Shown here piece by piece: positions 1 through 8,712 of a stretch of 64,000 nt of DNA. The translations under genes were made by a program, and so were the position numbers. Where the stretch lies: positions 62,001-126,000 of the forward strand of contig NZ_AMZO01000033.1 of the NCBI RefSeq assembly GCF_000331515.1, read 5' to 3'. How positions within the stretch are numbered: position 1 is the first letter of the stretch; every line of letters starts with the position of its first letter. The notes under the pieces are model-generated. The model had not been told where the DNA came from, did not search any database, and was given only the letters and a program-made list of their open reading frames with translations. Source of the DNA: Photobacterium marinum (GTDB lineage: Bacteria > Pseudomonadota > Gammaproteobacteria > Enterobacterales > Vibrionaceae).

Positions 1-662
1 AAGCCGACGGGATGCTCCTGCTTGGTACCGACCTTCCGTTCGATGTCAGCAAACCCGAGCAAAAGAACCTGCCGCCTATGGTAATGGCCTGTGAATTTGC
101 TCCGGAACTTGAGCTGCCAACTGTCCACATCGACAACCTGACAGCGGCCTTCGAAGCCGTAAACTACCTCACCCAGATGGGCCATAAACGTATTGCCCAG
201 ATTGCCGGTCCGGACACTGCCGCTCTGTGCCAGTTCCGCTCCCAGGGTTATCAACAGGCCTTGCGTCGTGCCGGGATTGAGCTCAATCCGGCTTACACCG
301 TCAAAGGCGATTTTACCTTTGCCGCCGGTGCCCGTGCCGTAACCGCCCTGCTTTCTCTGCCAGAACCACCAACAGCCCTGCTGTGTCACAGTGATGTGAT
401 GGCAATCGGCGCTATGCAGCAAGCCAAGCGTCTTGGCTTCCGGGTACCGCAGGATCTGTCAATTGTCGGCTTCGATGATATCCAGTTTGCCGAGTACTGT
501 GATCCACCGTTGACTACAGTTTCTCAGCCTCGCTATGAAATCGGCCGTCAGTCGATGCTAATGCTGCTTGATATCCTCAAAGGCGGAGACATCGCCTCCG
601 GATCACGCCTGCTTGATGCCAAGCTGGTGATCAGAGAAAGTGCAGCGCCACCTTCCCATTAA
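1..662 (+). CDS. cytR: CytR, LacI-family nucleoside regulator (5' truncated by window edge)
   Basis: The reading frame is open from the first bases and ends at TAA 660-662, giving about 219 C-terminal residues. They form the effector-binding and dimerisation core of a LacI-family regulator. The stretches LPPMVMACEFAPELELPTVH, NLTAAFEAVNYL and DPPLTTVSQPRYEIGR match CytR rather than PurR or RbsR. CytR represses nucleoside uptake and catabolism genes together with CRP and is relieved by cytidine. The DNA-binding helix-turn-helix, roughly the first 120 residues, lies outside the window. Placement directly before ftsN and hslVU is the standard gammaproteobacterial order. Confidence 0.93.
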   Translation, partial: ADGMLLLGTDLPFDVSKPEQKNLPPMVMACEFAPELELPTVHIDNLTAAFEAVNYLTQMGHKRIAQIAGPDTAALCQFRSQGYQQALRRAGIELNPAYTVKGDFTFAAGARAVTALLSLPEPPTALLCHSDVMAIGAMQQAKRLGFRVPQDLSIVGFDDIQFAEYCDPPLTTVSQPRYEIGRQSMLMLLDILKGGDIASGSRLLDAKLVIRESAAPPSH

Positions 663-678
663 GTCATCAGATTATTCA

Positions 679-707
679 GTGAGCTTATGATTTGGGCATA
701 AGCTCAC
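679..707. repeat. 11-bp inverted repeat downstream of cytR
   Basis: Perfect dyad: arms 679-689 and 697-707, with a 7-base loop. On the + strand it is followed by A residues, not T, so it does not look like a canonical intrinsic terminator for cytR. It could be an mRNA 3'-end stabiliser or an operator for ftsN. Confidence 0.5.
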
Positions 708-822
708 AAAAATCACCCATAATATTGCAAGCTTTCACTTTGGAAGCCGTCTCGGTACTAGTCAGATCTGGCGCAAATTTGTAACATAGCGTGAATTCAT
801 TCCCGTTGTATTGATCGTCACT

Positions 823-1401
823 GTGGCCACGAAAGATTATGTAAAACGCGGACGCGCCCCGAAGAAGCCGGCGCGCAAAAGCCGTAAAGCTCCGCCATCA
901 TCAGGATTTCCATTTAAATGGGCCTTTATCGCTCTGTGCCTAGTAGGTGCACTGGGCTATGGTCTTTATTTCCTGTCGACCAATCCGGCACCCGAGCAGG
1001 AAGCTGAGACAGTTCAGCCAAAACCGGCTCCTAAACCTCAGCCGAAGCCTAAACCAAAGCCACAGAGCAAGCCGCTGCCGCCAAAGCCTGAAGAAAAATG
1101 GCGCTACATCGAAGAGCTGGAGAACAAAGAAGTTCAGGTTGAAGCACCGAAAAAACAAACTCCGACCCGCCCTTATCTGATGCAGTGTGGTGCCTACCGA
1201 AGCCGCAATCAAGCTGAAGAACGCAAAGCCATGATTGCCTTCCAGGGTCTGAGCAGCCAGATCAAGGTCAGCCAAGGTGAAAAAGGCAGTTGGTACCGCG
1301 TGATCCTCGGTCCTTATCCGCAAAAACGAAAAGCGGAAAGCGATCGCAACATGCTGCGACGTGCTGGCATTGAGCCGTGTGCCATCTGGTTCTGGGAATA
1401 A
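823..1401 (+). CDS. ftsN: FtsN, essential cell-division protein with SPOR domain
   Basis: The 192-residue protein has a short basic cytoplasmic start (ATKDYVKRG), one transmembrane helix at about 33-51, a Pro/Lys-rich periplasmic linker and a C-terminal SPOR domain at about 118-192 (YLMQCGAYRSRNQAE ... WYRVILGPYP). FtsN activates septal peptidoglycan synthesis, and its SPOR domain binds denuded glycan at the septum. I chose GTG 823 over the upstream in-frame TTG 811 because residues from 823 align with the conserved M-A-x-x-DYVxRG start of FtsN. It is clearly shorter than the 319-residue E. coli protein, mainly in the linker. It is followed by its own terminator. Confidence 0.9.
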   Translation: MATKDYVKRGRAPKKPARKSRKAPPSSGFPFKWAFIALCLVGALGYGLYFLSTNPAPEQEAETVQPKPAPKPQPKPKPKPQSKPLPPKPEEKWRYIEELENKEVQVEAPKKQTPTRPYLMQCGAYRSRNQAEERKAMIAFQGLSSQIKVSQGEKGSWYRVILGPYPQKRKAESDRNMLRRAGIEPCAIWFWE

Positions 1402-1430
1402 CCGGAGCCACTCTTCCAATAAGTTCACAG

Positions 1431-1460
1431 AAAAGGATGCACTTGCATCCTTTTCTTTTT
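1431..1460 (+). terminator. Intrinsic terminator after ftsN
   Basis: Perfect 10-bp stem (1431-1440 with 1445-1454), ACTT loop, then a T-rich tail. It separates ftsN from hslVU transcription. Confidence 0.85.
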
Positions 1461-1488
1461 TCACTTGTTCTTTTTCCGGTTCAGATGC

Positions 1489-1517
1489 CTTGAAAACAGA
1501 AAACCCCATCCCCAGAT
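1489..1517 (+). promoter_or_regulatory. Candidate sigma-32 (heat-shock) promoter of hslVU
   Basis: CTTGAAA at 1489-1495, a 14-base spacer, then CCCCAGAT at 1510-1517. The E. coli sigma-32 consensus is CTTGAAA - 13 to 15 bases - CCCCATnT. The match lies 55 bases upstream of the hslV start and just after the ftsN terminator. hslVU is a known heat-shock operon, which supports the assignment. The transcription start is inferred, not shown. Confidence 0.7.
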
Positions 1518-1571
1518 ATACACTTAATACCGATACCGGCACTGGCCGGAGAGACTCAAAGAGGTAACACC

Positions 1572-2099
1572 GTGACAACTATCGTATCTGTACGTCGAAA
1601 CGGTAAAGTCGTTATCGCCGGTGATGGTCAGGTTTCCCTGGGCAACACTGTAATGAAAGGTAACGCTCGCAAAGTGCGCCGTTTATACCACGACAAAGTT
1701 CTAGCAGGCTTTGCCGGCGGCACTGCTGATGCCTTCACCCTATTCGAGCGTTTCGAGCGTAAGCTGGAAATGCACCAAGGCCACCTGCTCAAAGCAGCCG
1801 TGGAACTCGCCAAAGACTGGCGAACCGACCGCATGCTTCGCAAACTGGAAGCATTGCTGGCAGTTGCTGACGAAAACAGCTCGCTGATCATCACTGGTAA
1901 CGGTGACGTGGTTCAGCCTGAACATGATCTTATTGCTATCGGCTCCGGTGGTAACTTTGCCCAGGCAGCGGCAACAGCCCTGCTGGAAAACACAGATCTG
2001 GATGCCCGTGACATCGCCGAGAAGTCACTGAATATTGCCGGCGATATCTGTGTCTTCACCAACCACCACCACACCATCGAAGAACTTGAAACCAAGTAA
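1572..2099 (+). CDS. hslV: HslV (ClpQ), peptidase subunit of the HslUV protease
   Basis: The protein has 175 residues and a GTG start with an upstream GAGGT ribosome site. The N-terminal sequence [19 protein letters not shown] exposes Thr2 as the N-terminal nucleophile after Met removal, as in all HslV proteins and proteasome beta subunits. HslV forms a dodecameric peptidase chamber in the cytoplasm that is gated and fed by the HslU ATPase. hslU follows 10 bases downstream, so the two are one operon, apparently driven by the heat-shock-like promoter at 1489-1517. Length matches the family (E. coli 176). Confidence 0.97.
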   Translation: MTTIVSVRRNGKVVIAGDGQVSLGNTVMKGNARKVRRLYHDKVLAGFAGGTADAFTLFERFERKLEMHQGHLLKAAVELAKDWRTDRMLRKLEALLAVADENSSLIITGNGDVVQPEHDLIAIGSGGNFAQAAATALLENTDLDARDIAEKSLNIAGDICVFTNHHHTIEELETK

Positions 2100-2109
2100 G
2101 GAAGCCGAT

Positions 2110-3441
2110 ATGTCCGAGATGACTCCACGCGAAATCGTCCACGAGCTTGACCGCCATATCATCGGTCAGGACAAAGCCAAGCGTGCCGTAGCAATAGCCC
2201 TGCGTAACCGCTGGCGCCGTATGCAGTTGCCTGAAGAACTGCGCGTTGAAGTTACCCCGAAAAATATCCTGATGATCGGTCCTACCGGTGTGGGTAAAAC
2301 AGAGATTGCCCGTCGCCTGGCTAAACTGGCCAATGCACCGTTCATCAAAGTAGAAGCGACTAAGTTCACCGAAGTGGGCTATGTGGGTAAGGAAGTGGAA
2401 ACTATCATCCGCGATCTGACCGATGTTGCTGTAAAAATGACTCACCAGCAGGCAATGGAAAAAGTTCGCTTCCGCGCCGAAGAGCTGGCTGAAGAGCGAA
2501 TTCTGGATGTTCTGATCCCGCCGGCACGCGATGCCTGGGGCCAGAACGAAGAAGCCGACACCGGCTCCGCAGCTCGCCAGTCATTCCGAAAAAAGCTGCG
2601 TGAAGGCAAGCTGGATGACAAAGAAATTGAAATGGAAATTGCTGCGCCACAGATGGGTGTAGAGATCATGGCTCCTCCTGGTATGGAAGACATGACCAAC
2701 CAACTGCAAGGCATGTTCCAGAGCCTGGCAGGCAATACCACCAAAAAGCGCAAGATGAAGATCAAGGACGCGATGAAAGCCGCGACCGAAGAAGAAGCAG
2801 CTAAGCTGGTTAATCAGGACGAGCTGAAAGAGCAGGCTATCTTCGCGGTTGAAAACCACGGCATCGTATTCCTGGATGAAGTCGACAAGATCTGTAAGCG
2901 CGGCGAATCTTCAGGCCCAGACGTATCCCGTGAAGGTGTTCAGCGTGACCTGCTGCCACTGGTTGAAGGTTCAACCGTTTCGACCAAGCACGGCATGGTT
3001 CGAACTGACCATATCCTGTTTATCGCCTCCGGTGCATTCCAGGTTGCAAAACCATCTGATCTGATCCCTGAACTGCAAGGCCGTCTACCAATCCGTGTTG
3101 AGCTTGAAGCCCTGACCAGCGGTGATTTCAAACGCATCCTGACTGAGCCAAATGCCTCGCTGACCGAGCAGTACAAAGCCCTGATGGCAACCGAATCCGT
3201 TGATATCGAATTTACTGAAAACGGTATCAACAAGCTGGCCGACGCGGCTTGGCAAGTTAATGAGCGCACCGAAAACATTGGTGCCCGTCGCCTGCACACG
3301 GTAATGGAACGTCTGATGGAAGAGCTGTCGTTTGACGCTGCGGAACAGTCTGGCGACAAAATCGTGATTGACGAGTCATACGTAACCAAACGCCTGGGCG
3401 AGTTGGTTGAAGACGAAGATCTGAGCCGCTTCATTCTGTAA
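2110..3441 (+). CDS. hslU: HslU (ClpY), AAA+ unfoldase of the HslUV protease
   Basis: The protein has 443 residues, the same length as E. coli HslU. ATG 2110 is preceded by AAGGAAG and begins [20 protein letters not shown], the family start; an in-frame ATG further upstream would overlap hslV and is rejected. The Walker A motif GPTGVGKTE is at about 57-65 and the Walker B motif IVFLDEVDK near 253-261. The intermediate domain lies between them, with the C-terminal sensor-2 region ending in DLSRFIL, the tail that inserts into HslV to open its pore. It unfolds substrates such as division inhibitors and misfolded proteins. Confidence 0.97.
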   Translation: MSEMTPREIVHELDRHIIGQDKAKRAVAIALRNRWRRMQLPEELRVEVTPKNILMIGPTGVGKTEIARRLAKLANAPFIKVEATKFTEVGYVGKEVETIIRDLTDVAVKMTHQQAMEKVRFRAEELAEERILDVLIPPARDAWGQNEEADTGSAARQSFRKKLREGKLDDKEIEMEIAAPQMGVEIMAPPGMEDMTNQLQGMFQSLAGNTTKKRKMKIKDAMKAATEEEAAKLVNQDELKEQAIFAVENHGIVFLDEVDKICKRGESSGPDVSREGVQRDLLPLVEGSTVSTKHGMVRTDHILFIASGAFQVAKPSDLIPELQGRLPIRVELEALTSGDFKRILTEPNASLTEQYKALMATESVDIEFTENGINKLADAAWQVNERTENIGARRLHTVMERLMEELSFDAAEQSGDKIVIDESYVTKRLGELVEDEDLSRFIL

Positions 3442-3475
3442 TCGCTCGATTCCGAGACAGAATATTCCTTATCCA

Positions 3476-3503
3476 AACGGTGCCTTATGGCACCGTTTTT
3501 TTG
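3476..3503 (+). terminator. Intrinsic terminator after hslU
   Basis: 9-bp stem (3476-3484 with 3489-3497), TTAT loop and a T7 tail, 34 bases past the hslU stop. Confidence 0.9.
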
Positions 3504-3594
3504 TTTTTAAACAAACAAAGTGGCGATAAAGTTGCCCATATCGAAAGTTGCGCCATAATACGGATTCGACTGGTTCCGAAGTAAGCAACACATT

Positions 3595-4506
3595 ATGAAA
3601 TCATCTTCACTCGCAATCTGGCTGGATGCAGCAAGGCCAAAAACCCTGCCATTAGCCATCGCATCAATTGTATGCGGCAGTGCAGTGGCAGGATGGCAAG
3701 GAAGTTTCTCTGCTTTAGTCGCAGGCCTAGCCCTGCTGACCGCACTCTTACTCCAGATCTTATCCAATCTGGCCAATGATTACGGCGACGCTGTCAAAGG
3801 CACTGATAATAACGAGCGCCTCGGCCCGCAGCGGGCGATCCAGTCTGGACTGGTTACCCCGACGGCAATGCGCAAAGCCATGATAATTAATATCATCATG
3901 ACCATTGTTAGTGGGCTTAGCCTGATCTTTATCGCCTGCAACAACCTTCAGGATATGTTTGGATTTATGTTGCTGGGCCTGATGGCCATTGCCGCCTCCA
4001 TTGCCTATACCGTTGGTAACAAACCTTATGGCTACCGCGGGCTGGGTGATTTATCTGTCCTGATGTTTTTCGGTTGGCTGGGCGTCGCCGGCACCTATTA
4101 CCTTCAGGCAGGACAGATTGATTCCGTCATCATGCTGCCGGCAACCGCCTGTGGCCTTCTGGCTGTCGGTGTGCTGAATATCAATAACCTGCGTGATATC
4201 GATAATGACCGCGCCTGCGGCAAGCTAACACTTGCAGTACGAATGGGACCGGACTGGGGTCGTAAATACCACCTGTTTCTGCTAGCCGGCAGCATGCTCT
4301 GCCTGTCACTATTTGCCGCGCTGGAGCTGCACTCACCGTTCGGCTGGCTGTTTGCTCTGAGCCTGCCACTGCTGTTCAAGCACGGTAAGCAGGTACTACA
4401 GTCGGCAGACGGTGCCGCCCTGCGTCCGATGATGGCAACTATGGTTAAATGCGCCCTGCTGACCAACCTGCTGTTTGCCGCCGGAGTGGTACTGGCTGCG
4501 GCCTGA
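3595..4506 (+). CDS. menA: MenA, 1,4-dihydroxy-2-naphthoate polyprenyltransferase
   Basis: This 303-residue integral membrane protein of the UbiA superfamily has about eight or nine hydrophobic helices. The two Asp-rich Mg-prenyl-diphosphate motifs are visible: NDYGDAVKGTDN near residue 60 and RDIDNDRACGK near 200. The N-terminus WLDAARPKTLPLAIASI is characteristic of MenA rather than UbiA or CyoE. It attaches the octaprenyl chain to DHNA to give demethylmenaquinone, for anaerobic respiration. Position between hslU and rraA matches E. coli. Confidence 0.93.
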   Translation: MKSSSLAIWLDAARPKTLPLAIASIVCGSAVAGWQGSFSALVAGLALLTALLLQILSNLANDYGDAVKGTDNNERLGPQRAIQSGLVTPTAMRKAMIINIIMTIVSGLSLIFIACNNLQDMFGFMLLGLMAIAASIAYTVGNKPYGYRGLGDLSVLMFFGWLGVAGTYYLQAGQIDSVIMLPATACGLLAVGVLNINNLRDIDNDRACGKLTLAVRMGPDWGRKYHLFLLAGSMLCLSLFAALELHSPFGWLFALSLPLLFKHGKQVLQSADGAALRPMMATMVKCALLTNLLFAAGVVLAAA

Positions 4507-4620
4507 TAATCCCGGTAATTTGGCCCTGCTTTGTGAGGGCCATTATTGCAATGCCTTGCCAGCTGGTTATACTTTCAACAGGTTATCTCCTTTTCAACTG
4601 CCACAACAAGAAGCGAGCTT

Positions 4621-5106
4621 ATGGAATACAATACCTCCGAACTCTGCGATATTTACCTTGATAAGGTGGATGTCGTTGAACCTATGTTCAGCTCTTACGG
4701 TGGTCGCAGCTCCTTTGGCGGCCAGGTAACCACGGTTAAGTGTTTCGAGGACAACGGCCTGATCCGTAATGTTCTTGAAGAACCCGGAGCCGGTCGGGTA
4801 TTGCTGATTGATGGTGGCGGTTCGCTGAGACGTGCGCTGGTTGATGCAGATATTGCTCAGCAGGCAGTCAATAATGACTGGGAAGGATTAATTGTCTATG
4901 GCTGTGTGCGCCATGTCGATGATCTGGATGAAATGGATCTCGGTATCCAGGCGATGGCTTCAATCCCGGTTGGCGCGGATCAACAAGGTGTCGGAGAAAT
5001 TGATGTAGCGGTGAACTTCGGTGGCGTTACCTTCCTGCCGGAGGATCACATCTACGCTGATAATACCGGTGTTATTTTATCGCCGGAACCACTCGATATT
5101 GAGTGA
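4621..5106 (+). CDS. rraA: RraA, inhibitor of RNase E
   Basis: The 161-residue protein starts at ATG 4621 ([20 protein letters not shown]), the same length and start as E. coli RraA; an in-frame ATG at 4546 would add an unconserved N-terminal extension. Motifs [27 protein letters not shown] and [11 protein letters not shown] are diagnostic. RraA forms a ring-shaped trimer that binds the RNase E degradosome scaffold and lowers mRNA decay. It was once misnamed MenG because of the menA neighbour. Confidence 0.95.
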   Translation: MEYNTSELCDIYLDKVDVVEPMFSSYGGRSSFGGQVTTVKCFEDNGLIRNVLEEPGAGRVLLIDGGGSLRRALVDADIAQQAVNNDWEGLIVYGCVRHVDDLDEMDLGIQAMASIPVGADQQGVGEIDVAVNFGGVTFLPEDHIYADNTGVILSPEPLDIE

Positions 5107-5137
5107 TCCCAGTGCTCACCAAAAGAGTCAGATAAAA

Positions 5138-5166
5138 AAACAGAGCCATCAGGCTCTGTTTTTTTA
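5138..5166. terminator. Bidirectional terminator between rraA and zapB
   Basis: A-tract, CAGAGCC/GGCTCTG stem (5141-5147 with 5152-5158), ATCA loop, T-tract. It sits between convergent rraA and zapB and works on both strands. Confidence 0.9.
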
Positions 5167-5406
5167 TTCAACGTCGTCCATCTTACCAAGAAGGTTACGA
5201 ATGCGCTCTTGCCACGCCTGGTGATCATTGCGCAGCTTCTCGTTATCCTGCTCCAACGTTTCACGACCAGAACGCAGCTCCTGGGCTTCATTTGCCAGAG
5301 CATCATTCTTTTCTTTAAGTTCTTCAATTTCCATTTGCAGAAGAGAAATTGTATCAACAGCCATTTGTACTTTGGCTTCCAGCTTTTCCAACATTTCTAA
5401 TGACAT
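5164..5406 (-). CDS. zapB: ZapB, coiled-coil cell-division factor
   Basis: The 80-residue protein is almost entirely coiled coil: [20 protein letters not shown], then [20 protein letters not shown], ending [13 protein letters not shown]. ZapB assembles with ZapA under the Z ring and links it to MatP and the chromosome terminus. The ATG at 5406 sits 6 bases after AGGTGG. An in-frame GTG at 5415 overlaps that ribosome site and is not the likely start. It is convergent with rraA and shares its terminator. Confidence 0.93.
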   Translation of the reverse strand: MSLEMLEKLEAKVQMAVDTISLLQMEIEELKEKNDALANEAQELRSGRETLEQDNEKLRNDHQAWQERIRNLLGKMDDVE

Positions 5407-5777
5407 ATTGTCCACCTGATCTAAGCCTATCCTCTTACCTTAAACTGATAAGGTAACATCACACAGGCATGTTTACGTTGCTTTATTCGCCTATTCTAAC
5501 GGGGCTGCCGCCTTCTGGCATCTACAAATCTGCCCCTTTGCAGCAAACGGGGAAAAAATGTGCAGTTCTGATGATGTTCTGATGTTCTGTCGGAGCAAAG
5601 CCATGCCGGATATAGCCCGCCCCCCCTTGAACTCTGACTTTCAGGCAGGCCACCGACCACCTGAGCATAACGGTAATCAAAAGAAATATAACTGGGCGAA
5701 GACTCGGAAAAGCAGCATCTGAATAGAGCAAAATGCGTAGAATTGCGATCTAACTCTATTTTAATGCAGTTTTGCCA
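5407..5777. other. Non-coding stretch upstream of zapB
   Basis: No convincing gene. It must hold the zapB promoter on the minus strand. A short hairpin with CCCC/GGGG ends (about 5533-5552) and a C7 run (5628-5635 region) are visible. A 69-codon frame on the minus strand lacks a ribosome site and family features. Confidence 0.4.
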
Positions 5778-5881
5778 TGCTAATTTTGAAAACGATCGTA
5801 TCTCTCTTGGATAAATCCAAGATTTGCCCCATCTGGCACATCCGACCTTTCTTGGTCGGATTTTTTATTGCAAAATTAGCA
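5778..5881 (+). ncRNA. Candidate structured small RNA or miniature inverted-repeat element
   Basis: A 104-base unit is bounded by a perfect 11-bp inverted repeat (5778-5788 TGCTAATTTTG and 5871-5881). Inside lie three hairpins: CTTGGAT/ATCCAAG (5806-5821), TGCC/GGCA (5825-5838), and ATCCGACC/GGTCGGAT (5840-5861) followed by a T6 run, which looks like an intrinsic terminator with no gene in front of it. Either a small RNA ending at about 5866, or a MITE-like DNA element, would explain this. A weak -35-like TTGCCA is at 5772-5777, but I see no good -10. The identity is unknown. Confidence 0.4.
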
Positions 5882-5959
5882 ACTTAATAGCAAAAACTCG
5901 CCATCAATAATCACCAAGTTGCACTGACACTTTGTCGATTCGTTCTCGGTCAAAAAAGC

Positions 5960-6060
5960 CGCAATCGTTTGCGCGTTCGCTCAAAAATGAAAATGTTTTA
6001 TGCTCGAACACACATTTTTTAGCTGACAACATTTTAAATAAGGTGAGATCGAGTACAGTA
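5960..6060 (+). promoter_or_regulatory. Putative glpFK control region
   Basis: An imperfect dyad resembling a GlpR operator (ATGTTTTATGCTCGAACA, from about 5993; consensus WATGTTCGWTAWCGAACATW) and two weak CRP-like 16-mers (5999-6014 and 6042-6057, each about 7 of 10 consensus bases) precede glpF. GlpR repression and CRP activation are known for glpFK in E. coli. The assignment here is inference from partial matches. Confidence 0.35.
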
Positions 6061-6120
6061 ATTTCCGCATAAAAACAAAATAAGTAGTACCCCTACAACA
6101 TTCGACAAAAGGACTGAAAG

Positions 6121-6963
6121 ATGACTACACCAAAACAACATACGTTGCTTGGCGAATGCATCGCTGAATTTATAGGCACTGGGCTGCTGATATTCTTCGG
6201 TGTGGGCTGTGTCGCAGCTCTGGTACTGACCGGCGCCAATTTTGGCCAGTGGGAAATCAGTATCGTTTGGGGCCTCGGCGTAGCAATTGCCATTTACTGT
6301 ACAGTTGGTATTTCCGGCGCCCATATTAACCCGGCGGTGACCATAGCCCTGGCTCTGTTCCATGGCTTCGACAAACGAAAAGTAGCTCCGTACATCATTG
6401 CCCAGATGCTTGGTGCCTTCTTTACCGCAGCGCTGGTCTACAGCCTGTACAGCAACCTTTTTACCGAGTATGAAGCCGTTAACCAAATTGTCCGTGGTAC
6501 TGAAGCCAGCCTGGCAACCGCCGGTATCTTCTCCACTTATCCAAATGCAGCCCTGTCTTTCGGCGGTGCCTTTGCTGTGGAATTCGTGATCACCGCGGTA
6601 CTGATGTTCGGCATTCTGGCCATAACTGATGACAAAAACGGCGCACCAAACCGTGCGATGGGTCCATTACTGATTGGTATCCTGATTGCGGTTATCGGCG
6701 GCTCGCTTGGCCCACTAACCGGCTTTGCCATGAACCCAGCCCGTGACTTTGGCCCTAAGTTCTTTGCCTTCCTGGCTGGCTGGGGCGATATGGCGCTGAC
6801 CGGTGGTAAAGATATTCCTTATATGTTTGTACCTTTGCTGGCACCAGTCTTCGGTGCGTGCTTCGGCGGCTGGCTGTATCCAAAAGCTATCGGTGCCTTC
6901 CTGCCTGGCAATGCTGAAGCAAAACAAGAAACAGCTGAAGAAACTGAAGCAGCCAAAGCATAA
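6121..6963 (+). CDS. glpF: GlpF, glycerol uptake facilitator (aquaglyceroporin)
   Basis: The 280-residue MIP-family channel has six membrane helices and both half-helix NPA motifs: HINPAVTIAL near residue 69 and AMNPARDFGPK near 203. The Arg after the second NPA and the long GFAMNPARDFGPK context mark an aquaglyceroporin rather than a water-specific AqpZ. It lets glycerol diffuse across the inner membrane for GlpK to trap. AAAGGA precedes ATG 6121. glpK follows after 49 bases in the same operon. The tail after helix six is Ala/Glu-rich (QETAEETEAAKA). Confidence 0.96.
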   Translation: MTTPKQHTLLGECIAEFIGTGLLIFFGVGCVAALVLTGANFGQWEISIVWGLGVAIAIYCTVGISGAHINPAVTIALALFHGFDKRKVAPYIIAQMLGAFFTAALVYSLYSNLFTEYEAVNQIVRGTEASLATAGIFSTYPNAALSFGGAFAVEFVITAVLMFGILAITDDKNGAPNRAMGPLLIGILIAVIGGSLGPLTGFAMNPARDFGPKFFAFLAGWGDMALTGGKDIPYMFVPLLAPVFGACFGGWLYPKAIGAFLPGNAEAKQETAEETEAAKA

Positions 6964-7012
6964 CGTACGTTCTACTACCCTTATCCAATAACGAATAACC
7001 GAGGAAACCATC

Positions 7013-8530
7013 ATGACAACTGAGCAAAAATACATTGTTGCACTTGATCAGGGCACAACAAGCTCACGTGCCGTTGTGCTGGATCACAACGCGAACATTG
7101 TGTGCACGTCACAACGTGAATTTACTCAGATCTATCCGAAAGCAGGATGGGTTGAACATGATCCTCTGGAAATCTACGCGACTCAGAGCTCAACTCTGGT
7201 TGAAGCTTTGGCGAAAGCCGGCATCCGCTCCGATCAGGTTGCCGGTATCGGTATTACCAACCAGCGTGAAACCACCATTGTGTGGGACAAAAATACCGGT
7301 AAACCGGTTTATAACGCGATTGTATGGCAATGCCGTCGCACCGCAGATATCTGTGAGAAACTAAAACAAGAAGGTCTGACCGACTACATCCGTGAAAACA
7401 CCGGTCTGGTTGTTGACCCGTACTTCTCCGGTACCAAGATCAAGTGGATCCTGGACAATGTAGAAGGCGCCCGTGAAGAAGCCGAAGCCGGTAACCTGTT
7501 GTTCGGTACCGTTGATACCTGGCTGATCTGGAAGATGACCCAAGGACGCGTCCACGTAACTGACTACACCAACGCATCACGTACCATGGTATTCAACATC
7601 AATACCATGCAGTGGGATGAAAAACTGCTGAAAGCACTCGATATCCCGCTGTCCATGATGCCGGAAGTCAAGCCTTCATCAGAAGTTTACGGCCAAACCA
7701 ACATCGGTGGTAAAGGCGGTACCCGTATTCCAATCGCCGGTATTGCCGGTGACCAGCAAGCTGCCCTGTTCGGTCAGATGTGTGTCGAAGCCGGCCAGGC
7801 GAAAAACACCTATGGCACCGGCTGCTTCCTGCTGATGAATACCGGCAAGGAAAAAGTCACCTCAAATAACGGCCTGCTAACAACACTGGCCTGCGGTCCT
7901 CAGGGTGATGTGGCTTATGCGCTGGAAGGGGCGGTCTTTATGGGCGGTGCTTCCATCCAGTGGCTGCGTGATGAAGTGAAACTGTTAGATGACGCCAAAG
8001 ACTCTGAATACTTTGCAGAGAAAGTCGGCAGTGCTAATGGTGTTTATGTCGTTCCTGCCTTCACTGGCCTGGGGGCTCCGTACTGGGATCCGTATGCCCG
8101 TGGTGCTGTTGTCGGCCTGACCCGCGGTGTTAACGCCAACCACATTATCCGCGCAACACTGGAAAGTGTGGCCTACCAGACCCGCGATGTACTAGATGCC
8201 ATGCAGGCAGATTCCGACATCAGGCTGGCTTCACTGCGTGTTGACGGCGGTGCTGTAGCCAACAACTTCCTGATGCAATTCCAGTCTGACATCCTGGCAA
8301 CAGAAGTTCACCGTCCGGTTGTTACTGAAGTTACCGCATTGGGTGCCGGCTATCTGGCAGGCCTGGCCGTGGGCTTCTGGAACAGTATTGACGAGCTGAA
8401 AGACAAAGCGGTACTGGATCGCCGATTCACCCCTTGCGATGACGATCAAAAACGCGAACGCCGCTATAAAGGCTGGAAACGTGCTGTTGAATGCGCCAAA
8501 GGCTGGGCAGTAGAAGACGAATACATCTAA
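7013..8530 (+). CDS. glpK: GlpK, glycerol kinase
   Basis: The 505-residue FGGY-family kinase converts glycerol and ATP to sn-glycerol 3-phosphate. The N-terminal phosphate loop [11 protein letters not shown] begins at residue 12. [20 protein letters not shown] contains the GGTR segment that binds the allosteric inhibitor fructose 1,6-bisphosphate in E. coli. [16 protein letters not shown] is the conserved C-terminal domain signature. GAGGAAACC lies before ATG 7013. The region corresponding to the E. coli EIIA-Glc contact loop reads [15 protein letters not shown], so PTS control cannot be judged by eye. Confidence 0.97.
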   Translation: MTTEQKYIVALDQGTTSSRAVVLDHNANIVCTSQREFTQIYPKAGWVEHDPLEIYATQSSTLVEALAKAGIRSDQVAGIGITNQRETTIVWDKNTGKPVYNAIVWQCRRTADICEKLKQEGLTDYIRENTGLVVDPYFSGTKIKWILDNVEGAREEAEAGNLLFGTVDTWLIWKMTQGRVHVTDYTNASRTMVFNINTMQWDEKLLKALDIPLSMMPEVKPSSEVYGQTNIGGKGGTRIPIAGIAGDQQAALFGQMCVEAGQAKNTYGTGCFLLMNTGKEKVTSNNGLLTTLACGPQGDVAYALEGAVFMGGASIQWLRDEVKLLDDAKDSEYFAEKVGSANGVYVVPAFTGLGAPYWDPYARGAVVGLTRGVNANHIIRATLESVAYQTRDVLDAMQADSDIRLASLRVDGGAVANNFLMQFQSDILATEVHRPVVTEVTALGAGYLAGLAVGFWNSIDELKDKAVLDRRFTPCDDDQKRERRYKGWKRAVECAKGWAVEDEYI

Positions 8531-8557
8531 TACCCCGCCTAATATACATACCTAACC

Positions 8558-8590
8558 AAGGCCTGCTGATGCAGGCCTTTTCTTTTCCTT
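8558..8590 (+). terminator. Intrinsic terminator after glpK
   Basis: 9-bp stem AAGGCCTGC/GCAGGCCTT (8558-8566 with 8571-8579), TGAT loop, T-rich tail. It separates glpFK from glpX, which has its own promoter. Confidence 0.9.
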
Positions 8591-8632
8591 CCGCGTCACA
8601 ATCAACTTCCTTTAGATTCAAAAACAAATTTT

Positions 8633-8664
8633 ACGCAAACGATTACTCCGAGCTGTGTTAGAAT
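8633..8664 (+). promoter_or_regulatory. Candidate glpX promoter with PurR-like box
   Basis: ACGCAAACGATTACTC (8633-8648) fits the PurR consensus ANGCAANCGNTTNCNT at all fixed positions but the last. A -10-like TAGAAT lies at 8659-8664, so the box overlaps the -35 region. LacI-family relatives have similar operators, so the cognate regulator is uncertain. Confidence 0.5.
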
Positions 8665-8712
8665 CGCCGCCAGAATTTATAGCCCACACAGATTTCATTT
8701 TCCGGAGTAATC

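Noticed and set aside
679..707. Hairpin after cytR as an intrinsic terminator
   Set aside because: Perfect stem but followed by A residues rather than T on the + strand; kept only as an inverted repeat.
5522..5731. 69-codon minus-strand frame upstream of zapB
   Set aside because: No ribosome site, no recognisable family and low-complexity composition; probably chance.
5778..5881. Integron attC (VCR-like) site
   Set aside because: Lacks the RYYYAAC/GTTRRRY core sites, and no gene cassette or integrase is nearby.
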